DNA from: Acidobacteriota bacterium
GTDB taxonomy: Bacteria > Acidobacteriota > Polarisedimenticolia > JACPZX01
NCBI GenBank assembly: GCA_016195325.1
Contig: JACPZX010000030.1
Coordinates: 1 to 64,000, forward strand
DNA length: 64,000 nt
Reading direction: 5' to 3'
The notes beneath the pieces are model-generated. The model saw only the letters and a list, made by a program, of their open reading frames with translations. It was not told the DNA's origin and ran no database searches. Shown piece by piece: positions 53,501-61,044 of the stretch. The position numbers were made by a program, and so were the translations under genes. Each line of letters starts with the position of its first letter. The first letter of the stretch is position 1.

Positions 53501-56076
53501 CCGAGACCGCCCTTCTCCGGGTCTGCACGCTCCCGTTCGAGACGCTGGCCCCGTTCGGCGCGGCAGGCGCCCGCGAGGCCGCGGCCGGTGTCGTGGCGCT
53601 CGAGGGGGCGCTCGCGACGGAGGCGGCCGGGATCGCGGAGGCCCTCGGCTCGGCCGCCGGCGTGAAGCAGGACGACGCCGGCCCGGGGAAGGCCAAAGAG
53701 CGCCACGCCCTCATCGCGCTGCGGCGCGCCGTCCACAACGGGCGGCCGATTCGCGATGCGGACATCGCGAGCGCCGGCGCATCGCTCCCCGAGCCCCTCG
53801 CCGCGCGCGTGCGCGCCCGGGCGGAGGCGACCGGCCGCCTCGCGGAGCTCCTCGACGCCTTCCGCGCGGCGTACACGGAGGGGCTTCATCGCGCGCGCGG
53901 CCACCTGGCGAGCCTCGCCGCGGATCCGCTGGTCGACGAAGGGCTCCGCCTCGTGAGCCGATCGCTCGTCGATCGCGTGCGCGCGCTCGCGCGGCGCGAC
54001 GCCCGCGCGTGGGGCCACGACGAGCGCCACGCCGCCGCCAAGACCATCGCCTACGTCGCGCGCTTCGCGACCAAGACGAGCCCCAACGCCCTCTTCTGCG
54101 CGACGTCGCCGGCGCGGTTCGCCCCGGGGCCGATCGAGATCCTGGGGCGCCCCGAGGTCGCGCGCCTCGACGTCATCCTCAACGTCTTCGAGGCCGGCAA
54201 GATCACGGCGTGTCTCGCCGTCGACCCCGGGATCCGGAGCGCCATCGTCCCCCGCCCGAACGGCACCCTTCGGCGCGACGGAGAGGCATGGACGTTCTGG
54301 AAGTTCGCCTCGTCGCGGAACCCGACCGAGGACGAGGTTCTCTGCCGGGTGAAGGACCATCCCGTGATGCGGCTCTTCCTCGAGGAGGCGCGCGAGGGGA
54401 CGCGGAGCCTTCCCGATCTCGTCGAGGTGGTCCGCGCCCGCGAGGGGATCCCCGCCGCCGATCTCGAGAGATTCCTCCAGGGGCTCGTCGATCGCGGGAT
54501 CCTCGTCGCCGAGATCGAGATCCCGTACAACGAGCGCAGGCCGCTCCGCGAGCTGGCCGCCGCGGTTGCCGCGCGGGGGGGCGCTCCTCCGTGGCTCCCC
54601 GAGCTTCTCCGGATCGAGGACGCCGTCGACTCTCTTCCGCTCCGCCGGCCGGCGGAGCGCGCCGCGACGATGGACGCCCTCGTCGAGTCGCTCGAGGGGT
54701 TGCCCCACAACCGCCCCCTCTCGCGCGACGAGGTCTTCCGGGTCGATGCCGTCTCGGGGCTGAGCCTGAGGCTGCCGCGGGGGCTCCTCGAAGATCTCGA
54801 CGCGCCCATGCGCCTGTACGCCCGGATCTTCGCCACCCTTTACCCGGCGCGCAACTATGAGGGGGCCTTCGAGCGGGACTTCCTCAGGAAGCACCCGCCC
54901 GACGCCGACGTCCCCTTTCTCGAGCTGTACCGTGGCTTCGTGGAGCCGAAGGAAGGGGATCGTCCCGCCGCCTTCCCCGATCCGGCCGAGACGGCCCCTG
55001 CCGGGAGCGACGTCGCGCGGGCCTCACGCCTGATGCGCGCGCTCCGGGACCTGATGACGGCGCGCGCCGCCGAAGCTCCGGGGGAGGAGCTGGCCCTCGA
55101 CCCTGCGCGGCTCGAGGCGCTGCTCGCGGGAGTTCCCGAGCCCCGGTGGTCGGCCGGGGTGCTCTTCCAGATCGCCGCGGCCGACGCGGCGGCGATCGAC
55201 GAGGGGCGCCACCGCATCGCCCTCAGCGCGGTTCTCAACGGCGCCGGCCTCGCCCAGGCGCGCTTCGCGTGGCTGCACGGCGGCGGGGTCCCGATCGACG
55301 AGAACCCGATCGTCCGCGAGCTCCGCGAGGCGTGGTCGTGCGTCGCCCGCGACGGGGCGATCGTCGCCGAGGTGACGTACAACCACCACGCGCGCACGGC
55401 GAACGCGGGGCTGCGCCTGCCGCTCTTCCGCCACGAGATCGAGATGCCGGGCGAGAGGGCCTCGCCGGGCTCGATCGCGATCCCGCTCAACGATCTCGTG
55501 GTCCGCTTCAGCACCTCGGTGCGGCGGTTCGTCCTGAGGTCCATCGCGCTCGACTCGGAGATCATCCCGGTGATCAGCAGCGGCGTGAACCCCGTGGGCA
55601 TCACCTCGTTCATGGTCGACATCGGCTACCAGGGGATCCAGCCCGTCGGCCACTTCCCCGGCTTCGATGCGCCGGGGATCACGCGCTGGCCGCGCCTGAC
55701 GTGCGGGCGCGTCGTCCTCTTCCGGGAGAAGTGGGTCTTCCGCCCCGGCGAGTGGCCCGGGGGAACGCGCGAGGGGGCGGTGGTCCGGGACGACGAGTAC
55801 TTCCTCGAGGTCGCGCGCTGGAAGCGCCGCCACTCTCTGCCGCGCCACGTCTTCGCTCACACCACCGACGAGCCGAAGCCCCGCTACCTCGATCTCGACG
55901 CGCCGCTCTTCGTCGACCTGCTGAGACGATCGAGCGCGAGGATCCCGGAGCGGCCCGCCCCGACCCTCCACGTCACCGAGATGCTCCCGGGGCCCGGCGA
56001 TCTGTGGATCGCGGACGCGCGGGGACACTACGCTTCGGAGTTCCTCGTGCAGATGCAGGGGCCGAAGGGCCTCTAG
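53497..56076 (+). CDS. Split LanB glutamylation-type lantibiotic dehydratase (Lant_dehydr_N)
   Basis: An 859-residue protein. The frame is open far upstream, but the TTG at 53497 overlaps the stop of the elimination-domain gene and gives the normal N-terminus (TETALLRVCTLPFETLAPF). AAKTIAYVARFATKTSPNALFCATSP corresponds to the conserved block of LanB glutamylation domains; LFQIAAADAAAIDEGRHRIAL and DLWIADARGHYASEFLVQM are the typical late motifs. These enzymes use glutamyl-tRNA to glutamylate Ser/Thr of precursor peptides. With the stand-alone elimination partner this is the split arrangement known from thiopeptides and goadsporin. The two linked precursors are the obvious substrates. Confidence 0.9.
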   Translation: MTETALLRVCTLPFETLAPFGAAGAREAAAGVVALEGALATEAAGIAEALGSAAGVKQDDAGPGKAKERHALIALRRAVHNGRPIRDADIASAGASLPEPLAARVRARAEATGRLAELLDAFRAAYTEGLHRARGHLASLAADPLVDEGLRLVSRSLVDRVRALARRDARAWGHDERHAAAKTIAYVARFATKTSPNALFCATSPARFAPGPIEILGRPEVARLDVILNVFEAGKITACLAVDPGIRSAIVPRPNGTLRRDGEAWTFWKFASSRNPTEDEVLCRVKDHPVMRLFLEEAREGTRSLPDLVEVVRAREGIPAADLERFLQGLVDRGILVAEIEIPYNERRPLRELAAAVAARGGAPPWLPELLRIEDAVDSLPLRRPAERAATMDALVESLEGLPHNRPLSRDEVFRVDAVSGLSLRLPRGLLEDLDAPMRLYARIFATLYPARNYEGAFERDFLRKHPPDADVPFLELYRGFVEPKEGDRPAAFPDPAETAPAGSDVARASRLMRALRDLMTARAAEAPGEELALDPARLEALLAGVPEPRWSAGVLFQIAAADAAAIDEGRHRIALSAVLNGAGLAQARFAWLHGGGVPIDENPIVRELREAWSCVARDGAIVAEVTYNHHARTANAGLRLPLFRHEIEMPGERASPGSIAIPLNDLVVRFSTSVRRFVLRSIALDSEIIPVISSGVNPVGITSFMVDIGYQGIQPVGHFPGFDAPGITRWPRLTCGRVVLFREKWVFRPGEWPGGTREGAVVRDDEYFLEVARWKRRHSLPRHVFAHTTDEPKPRYLDLDAPLFVDLLRRSSARIPERPAPTLHVTEMLPGPGDLWIADARGHYASEFLVQMQGPKGL

Positions 56077-56088
56077 GAGGCGACGGCG

Positions 56089-56688
56089 ATGGCCGCGTTC
56101 GCGTTTCACCCGTTGACACCCGATCGCCTCGGAGATTTCGAGGATCTGTTCGGGCCGAGGGGGGCGTGCGCGGGATGCTGGTGCATGTTCTGGCGGCTCA
56201 CCCGGCCCGCGTGGGTGAAGGGGCAGGGGGAGGGAAACCGCCGCGCGATGCGGAAGATCGTGAGGGGCGGCGAGGCCCCCGGCGTCCTCGCCTACTCGGG
56301 GGACCGGGCCGTCGGCTGGTGCGCCGTGGCGCCCCGGGCGGCGCTCTCCGCGCTCGAGCGATCGCGCATCCTGAAGCCGGTGGATGAGCAGCCGGTCTGG
56401 TCGATCACCTGTTTCTTCGTCGCGAAGCCCTTCCGCCGGAAGGGGCTCACCGTGAAGCTCATCGAGGCCGCGGCGGCGCACGCAAAGAAGGGGGGCGCGA
56501 GGATCGTCGAAGGATATCCGGTCGAGCCCCGGAAGGGGGCGATGCCGGACGTCTTCGCCTTCATCGGCCTCGCGGCCGCCTTCCGGAAGGCCGGATTCAC
56601 CGAGGTCGCGCGCCGGAGCGAGGCGCGCCCCATCATGCGGCGGATGATGCGTAAGCCGGCGCCGCGCGGATCAGTGCGACTGGCGTGA
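56089..56688 (+). CDS. GNAT-family N-acetyltransferase in the RiPP operon
   Basis: A 199-residue GNAT protein. GACAGCWCMFWRLTRPAW is a distinctive N-terminal block of one GNAT subfamily, VGWCAVAPR a central strand, SITCFFVAKPFRRKGLTVKLIEAAAAHA the acetyl-CoA-binding motif (RRKGL) and AFIGLAAAFRKAGFTEVARR the last motif. It starts 12 bases after the dehydratase gene with GGAGG in front, so it is probably in the same transcript. By analogy with goadsporin's GodH it could N-acetylate the mature peptide; self-resistance or an unrelated role are alternatives. Confidence 0.82.
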   Translation: MAAFAFHPLTPDRLGDFEDLFGPRGACAGCWCMFWRLTRPAWVKGQGEGNRRAMRKIVRGGEAPGVLAYSGDRAVGWCAVAPRAALSALERSRILKPVDEQPVWSITCFFVAKPFRRKGLTVKLIEAAAAHAKKGGARIVEGYPVEPRKGAMPDVFAFIGLAAAFRKAGFTEVARRSEARPIMRRMMRKPAPRGSVRLA

Positions 56689-57081
56689 CCCCGGAAAGAT
56701 GTAGACGTTGCCGTTGTGCGCGGCGCTCACGATCGTCTCGCAGGCGGGCGCGTCCGACGCCCCGCGCCTGAAGAGGTGGTCCATCGTCTCCTGCGGCCCG
56801 AGCAGCCGCTCCACCTGCTGGTGGAGGTAGCCGCGCGCGAGATCCTTGTCGAGCGAGAAGAGGTCGAGGAGATCGAACGAGCCCTCGTCGCTCATGCGTC
56901 GCGTCTCATCCAGGAGGAACGTCTCCTCGACGATCGAGGCGTAGGCGCCGGCAGGCTCGCTGAGGGAGATCCCTCTCGACGAGAAGATGAAGCCAATCTT
57001 CTCGATGAAATCTCCCCGGGCTCCCGTGCGAATGGCGACGTCCTCGATGTACTCGGCAAGCGTCGTGTTCCGGTCTGCCAT
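56671..57081 (-). CDS. Conserved-looking small protein of unknown function
   Basis: A 136-residue soluble protein with no signal peptide: MADRNTTLAEYIEDVAIRTG, FIEKIGFIFSSRGISLSEPA, LLDLFSLDKDLARGYLHQQ and a C-terminal ETIVSAAHNGNVYIFPGS. I do not recognise the family. A GGAGGG lies just before the ATG. Its 3' end overlaps the GNAT gene by 18 bases on the opposite strand, so it is not part of the RiPP operon. Confidence 0.6.
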   Translation of the reverse strand: MADRNTTLAEYIEDVAIRTGARGDFIEKIGFIFSSRGISLSEPAGAYASIVEETFLLDETRRMSDEGSFDLLDLFSLDKDLARGYLHQQVERLLGPQETMDHLFRRGASDAPACETIVSAAHNGNVYIFPGSRQSH

Positions 57082-57175
57082 CTCGCCCTCCCCCCCGGAC
57101 CCGTAACGTTACGCCGAAAGCCGCGTGGGTCAAGGGTTTCCGTCAGGCGGAAGATCCCGACACCCGCCGCATCCG

Positions 57176-59152
57176 TCAGGTCCTCTCCCGAATCTCCTGT
57201 CTAAGGAGCGATTCGAAACCGCCGGCGACGACGAGGCGCTGCGCCACGTCGCCGAGCGGCGAGAAGGGAAAAGTCTTCCCGTCCGCCTCGATGCGGGAGG
57301 CCGAGAAGTCCACGCGCGCCGCGAGCGAGGTGCGGACGGTGGGCTGCTTCAGCGCGGCGAAGCGCGCGCGGAGGAGGGTGACAAGCGGGGGGCACTCGAT
57401 CACGACGTACCCGTTGTTGAAGGCGTTGCGCTTGTACGTCTGCGAGTAGCTCCCGGCGACGATCATGCGAAGCCCCCGGTACTTGAGCGCCGTCGCCGCC
57501 TGCTCGCGGGAAGAGCCCGAGCCGAAGTTCCACCCCGCCACGAGGATGTCGCCGTCGCGCGCGATCTCCTGGAACTTAGGGTCGTAGTTGAGCATCGCCT
57601 TCGTCCCCATGACGGCCGGAGGCATGTTGTCCACGTACGTGAAGTCCTTGCCGAAGATGCCGTCGGTGTTGAGGTTGTCCTTGTCGCAGAAGAGGAGCTC
57701 GCCGCGGATCTCGCGCGGAAATCCGGGAAGGATCTCGACGGCGCCGGGCGCCGCCGCGGGCGCGGGCACGCTGCGAATTTCCCCGACGAGCTTCGTGCTC
57801 GCGTACGGCGACGGCGAGGCGATGTAACCCGCGAGCGCCGAGGCCGCGACCACCTCGGGGCTGGCGAGGTACGCCTGCGAGTCGCGCGCGCCCATGCGCC
57901 CCTTGAAGTTCCTGTTCGTCGCCGAGATGGCGACTTCGCCGGGCTCGAGGACGCCGGTGCCGAGGCCGATGCAGGGTCCGCACCCCGAAGGCAGCGGGAT
58001 GGCCCCGGCCGTCACGAGATCGTCCCAGAACCCCTGGGCTCGCGCCTGCCGCTCGACGTCCGCCGACGCGGCGGCGAGGTACATCTTCACGGTCGGCGCG
58101 ATCTTCCGTCCCTTCACGACCCGCGCGGCCGCCGCGATGTCCTCGAGGCGGCTGTTCACGCACGAGAGGAGGTACGCCTTCTGCACGGCGACCTTCCGCC
58201 TCTCGATCTCCGGGAGGGGGGTGATCACCTTCACCTCATTCGGGCCGGCGACGTGCGGGACGACGCTTCCGAGATCGAGCGTCGCCTCGCGCGCGTAGAA
58301 GGCATCCTCGTCCGCGGCCGGGAATCCCGGCTCCATCCTCTCGAGGAGAGCGGGGGTCATCCGCGGGGCGGCGTCCCCGCGCTCGGCGAAGCGCCTCGCG
58401 CGCGACAGCAGGTACCGCCGCGTGACGGCGTCGTACGGGAAGATGCCGAGGAGAGCCCCCCACTCGGTCGTCATGTTCGCGATCGTCATGCGCTGGTCCA
58501 TCGACAGGCCGGCGACGCCCGGGCCGGCGAACTCCACCGAGGCGTTGAGGACGTCGTCGTCCTTGAAGAGGCCGCACAGCGCGATGATGACGTCCTTGCC
58601 GACGACTCCGGGCTGGAGCGCGCCCGTGAGCGTCACCCGCACCGACTCCGGGACCTGCCACCACGTCCTCCCCGTCGCCCAGATCGCCGCGGCGTCGGTG
58701 CGGACCACGGGGGTGCCCGCGCACGCGAGAGCGCCGTACAGGTTGGAATGCGAATCGGAGCCGACGACGAAGGTGCCCGGGAGGGCGAAGCACTCCTCCG
58801 CCATGATCTGGTGCGCGATCCCCGTCCCCGGCGGGAAGAAGGCGAGGCCGTTCGCCCTCGCGAACGCCTCGATCTTCGCGTACTTGCCGAGGTTTTCGGG
58901 AGTCGTGTTCTGGATGTCGTGATCGATCGCGAGGACCGGCTGCGACGGATCGAAGACCTTCGGGGGCCGGCCGTCGAACATCGACACGAACTTCGGGATG
59001 ACCGCCCCGGTGTTGTCGTGCGTCATGACGTGCTTCGGGCGGATCGTGACGAAGTCGTTCGCTCTCACCCGGCGATCGGCGGGCCACCCGGCCGCGTAGC
59101 CCTCCGTGATCTTCTCGAGCAGCGTCTGGCCAGCGGCCGAGTTCTTCCCCAT
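57176..59152 (-). CDS. Aconitase-family hydro-lyase (aconitase/homoaconitase type)
   Basis: A 658-residue single-chain aconitase-superfamily enzyme. VRANDFVTIRPKHVMTHDNT, VLAIDHDIQNTTPEN and GTFVVGSDSHSNLYGALACAG lead to the iron-sulphur cysteines in LLSCVNSRLEDIAAAARVV and SGCGPCIGLG; the swivelling domain follows after about residue 490 (DILVAGWNFGSGSSREQAATAL, with the substrate-binding GSGSSREQA). The length and SCVNSR motif fit homoaconitase-like enzymes as well as aconitase; no lysine or TCA genes sit next to it to decide. Confidence 0.88.
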   Translation of the reverse strand: MGKNSAAGQTLLEKITEGYAAGWPADRRVRANDFVTIRPKHVMTHDNTGAVIPKFVSMFDGRPPKVFDPSQPVLAIDHDIQNTTPENLGKYAKIEAFARANGLAFFPPGTGIAHQIMAEECFALPGTFVVGSDSHSNLYGALACAGTPVVRTDAAAIWATGRTWWQVPESVRVTLTGALQPGVVGKDVIIALCGLFKDDDVLNASVEFAGPGVAGLSMDQRMTIANMTTEWGALLGIFPYDAVTRRYLLSRARRFAERGDAAPRMTPALLERMEPGFPAADEDAFYAREATLDLGSVVPHVAGPNEVKVITPLPEIERRKVAVQKAYLLSCVNSRLEDIAAAARVVKGRKIAPTVKMYLAAASADVERQARAQGFWDDLVTAGAIPLPSGCGPCIGLGTGVLEPGEVAISATNRNFKGRMGARDSQAYLASPEVVAASALAGYIASPSPYASTKLVGEIRSVPAPAAAPGAVEILPGFPREIRGELLFCDKDNLNTDGIFGKDFTYVDNMPPAVMGTKAMLNYDPKFQEIARDGDILVAGWNFGSGSSREQAATALKYRGLRMIVAGSYSQTYKRNAFNNGYVVIECPPLVTLLRARFAALKQPTVRTSLAARVDFSASRIEADGKTFPFSPLGDVAQRLVVAGGFESLLRQEIRERT

Positions 59153-59279
59153 GTCGTCGCGCTCCCAGGAGGGGCCCGCCCGCGAGCCGGGGGGCCGATG
59201 GAGTCGGTCGCCCGATCTTCGGCCCGGTGGCGCGGAGAGTCAATCCGCACCGGCCGCCGCGATGTGGGAGAATGCGCGG

Positions 59280-60023
59280 ATGGCCGACGAGACCGAGATC
59301 CTGTACGACACCGACGCCTACCTTCGCGAGTTCGGCGCGCGGGTCGTGGCCCAGGAGGGGCAGAACATCGCCCTGGATCGAACGGCGTTCTATCCCGGAG
59401 GCGGCGGCCAGCCGTGCGACCGGGGGGCGCTCATCCACAGCGGGCAGGTCCACGCGGTCACCGAGGTGCGCCGCGCGGAGGGGGTCACGTGGCACACCAT
59501 CCTCGGGATTCCGCTTCCCATCGGCGCGCGCGTCCTCGGCCATCTCGACTGGCAGCGCCGGCACGCGCTGATGCGCACGCACACCGCGCTCCACGTGATG
59601 AGCGCCGTCGTCTTCCGCGATTTCAAGAAGCAGGTCACGGGCGGCGACATGAAGCCGCTCGCGGGCCGGCTCGACTTCGAGTTCGAGGGGCTGACGCTCG
59701 ACATCGCGAACGAGATCGAGCGCCGGATCAACGCCGAGGTGGCCGCCGCCCGCCCCGTCCGGGTCGCGATCCTGCCGCGCGAGGAGGCGCTCGCGATTCC
59801 GGATCTCATCCGCACGAAGGTGAACCTCCTCCCCGAGGGGATCACGAAGATCCGCGTGGTCGAGATCGTCGGGCTCGACCTTCAGGCGGACGGTGGGACG
59901 CACGTGGCCGTGACGAGCGAGATCGGAGCCGTCACGCTGGTGGGGCACGAGAGCAAGGGGCGCGTGAACAAGCGGCTCAGGATCGAGCTGGCTCCCGAGC
60001 CGGGGCCTCAGCCGACTCCGTGA
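59280..60023 (+). CDS. AlaX-type alanyl-tRNA editing protein
   Basis: A 247-residue stand-alone editing enzyme that hydrolyses Ser-tRNA(Ala) or Gly-tRNA(Ala). Zinc-binding motifs are RTHTALHVMSAVVF (HxxxH) and ADGGTHVAVTSEIG (the usual Cys of CGGTH is Asp here, as in many AlaX). TAFYPGGGGQPCDRG is the conserved glycine-rich block. The start at 59280 is preferred; GAGAAT lies six bases upstream, and the longer frame to 59106 is probably not translated. Its last 47 bases overlap the convergent CBS gene. Confidence 0.9.
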   Translation: MADETEILYDTDAYLREFGARVVAQEGQNIALDRTAFYPGGGGQPCDRGALIHSGQVHAVTEVRRAEGVTWHTILGIPLPIGARVLGHLDWQRRHALMRTHTALHVMSAVVFRDFKKQVTGGDMKPLAGRLDFEFEGLTLDIANEIERRINAEVAAARPVRVAILPREEALAIPDLIRTKVNLLPEGITKIRVVEIVGLDLQADGGTHVAVTSEIGAVTLVGHESKGRVNKRLRIELAPEPGPQPTP

Positions 60024-60516
60024 GGTAGGCCAGCACGCCGCGAATCGACACGAGACCCACCGGGCGGCCTTCGCGAACGATCGGAACGTGGCGGACGCCG
60101 CGCACGGCCATGAGATGGATCGCGTACGCGAGCGGGTCGTCCTCGTGCAGCGCCGCGGGCGCCGCCGTCATGAGCGCACCGACCTTGACCGTGGCCGGAT
60201 CGAGATCCCGGCCCGCCAGCTTCAGGAGCACGTCGCGCTCGGTGAAGATCCCGGCGAGCACCCCACCCTCGACGACGAGGACGCTTCCGTGGCGCCGCTC
60301 CTTCATCAGGCGCAGGGCCTCGGCGGCGGAGGCGTCGGGCGCCACGACGATCGGCGCCACCGGGCGCAGGGCGCTGAGGGGGTCCGAGAGGATGCGGCCC
60401 TGCATCCCGCCGCGCGGGCTGGGCACGCCGGCGTCGAGGAGGTCCTGGCCGCAACCGGCGCAGAGCTCGTCGCCTGCGACGTTCTCGAACTCGCACCCGG
60501 GACAGATCACGGCCAT
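59977..60516 (-). CDS. Zinc-ribbon protein with paired CBS domains
   Basis: A 179-residue protein. An N-terminal zinc ribbon (Cys5, Cys8, Cys19, Cys22 in CPGCEFENVAGDELCAGCG) precedes a Bateman pair: VVAPDASAAEALRLMKERRHGSVLVV with GIFTERDVLLK, then ALHEDDPLAYAIHLMAVRGVRHVPIV with GLVSIRG. CBS pairs bind adenine nucleotides. The gene follows the second CBS gene with one base between stop and start (TGAGATG), GGAGG being five bases upstream of the ATG. Confidence 0.88.
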   Translation of the reverse strand: MAVICPGCEFENVAGDELCAGCGQDLLDAGVPSPRGGMQGRILSDPLSALRPVAPIVVAPDASAAEALRLMKERRHGSVLVVEGGVLAGIFTERDVLLKLAGRDLDPATVKVGALMTAAPAALHEDDPLAYAIHLMAVRGVRHVPIVREGRPVGLVSIRGVLAYLTESAEAPAREPARS

Positions 60517-60517
60517 C

Positions 60518-60991
60518 TCAGCCTCCGTCCATCCGGTGAAGCGTCTGGTGGAGGCGCGGCGGGAGGTTCAGCACCTCGGTCGGGAAGTGCTCGGCGATGT
60601 AGACCACGACGTCCCGGGCCGACAGGAGCCCCGGGTCGCCTCCGTCGGAATGGACCAGCGGGATGTGCCGATACCCCTCGCGGGTCATGAGGCGGATCGC
60701 GTCGAGGACGCGATCGTCCGGCGTGAGCGTTCTCGGCCGGGGCGTCATGACCGTCTCGATGCGGGCCGCCCCGTCGACCGCGGCGAGATTCAGGCGGTTC
60801 ACGATGTCCCGCTCGGTGAAGATCCCGGCGACGCGCGAACCCTCGCAGATCAGCGCGCACGGCCGCGACGCCCGCTGCATCGCCGCGATCACCTCGCGCA
60901 CCGGCGTTCCGACTCGAACGACGATGGGTTCGGCGAGCGGCAGGTCGCGGATGAGGAGTCGGGGAAGGATTTCGTCGAGGGTCCGGGTCAC
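60518..60991 (-). CDS. Paired CBS-domain protein
   Basis: A 157-residue protein, GTG start, consisting of one Bateman module: IVVRVGTPVREVIAAMQRAS with GIFTERDIVNRL, then TLTPDDRVLDAIRLMTREGYRHIPLV with GLLSARDVVVYIAEHFPTE. It is first in a two-gene operon with the zinc-ribbon CBS protein, and the shared layout suggests an old duplication or a heteromeric nucleotide sensor. Target unknown. Confidence 0.87.
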   Translation of the reverse strand: MTRTLDEILPRLLIRDLPLAEPIVVRVGTPVREVIAAMQRASRPCALICEGSRVAGIFTERDIVNRLNLAAVDGAARIETVMTPRPRTLTPDDRVLDAIRLMTREGYRHIPLVHSDGGDPGLLSARDVVVYIAEHFPTEVLNLPPRLHQTLHRMDGG

Positions 60992-61044
60992 GGGTCACCC
61001 CCTCGTCAGAGCGCGCCGCATTATACGTGAGATCCGCGGTCCGG

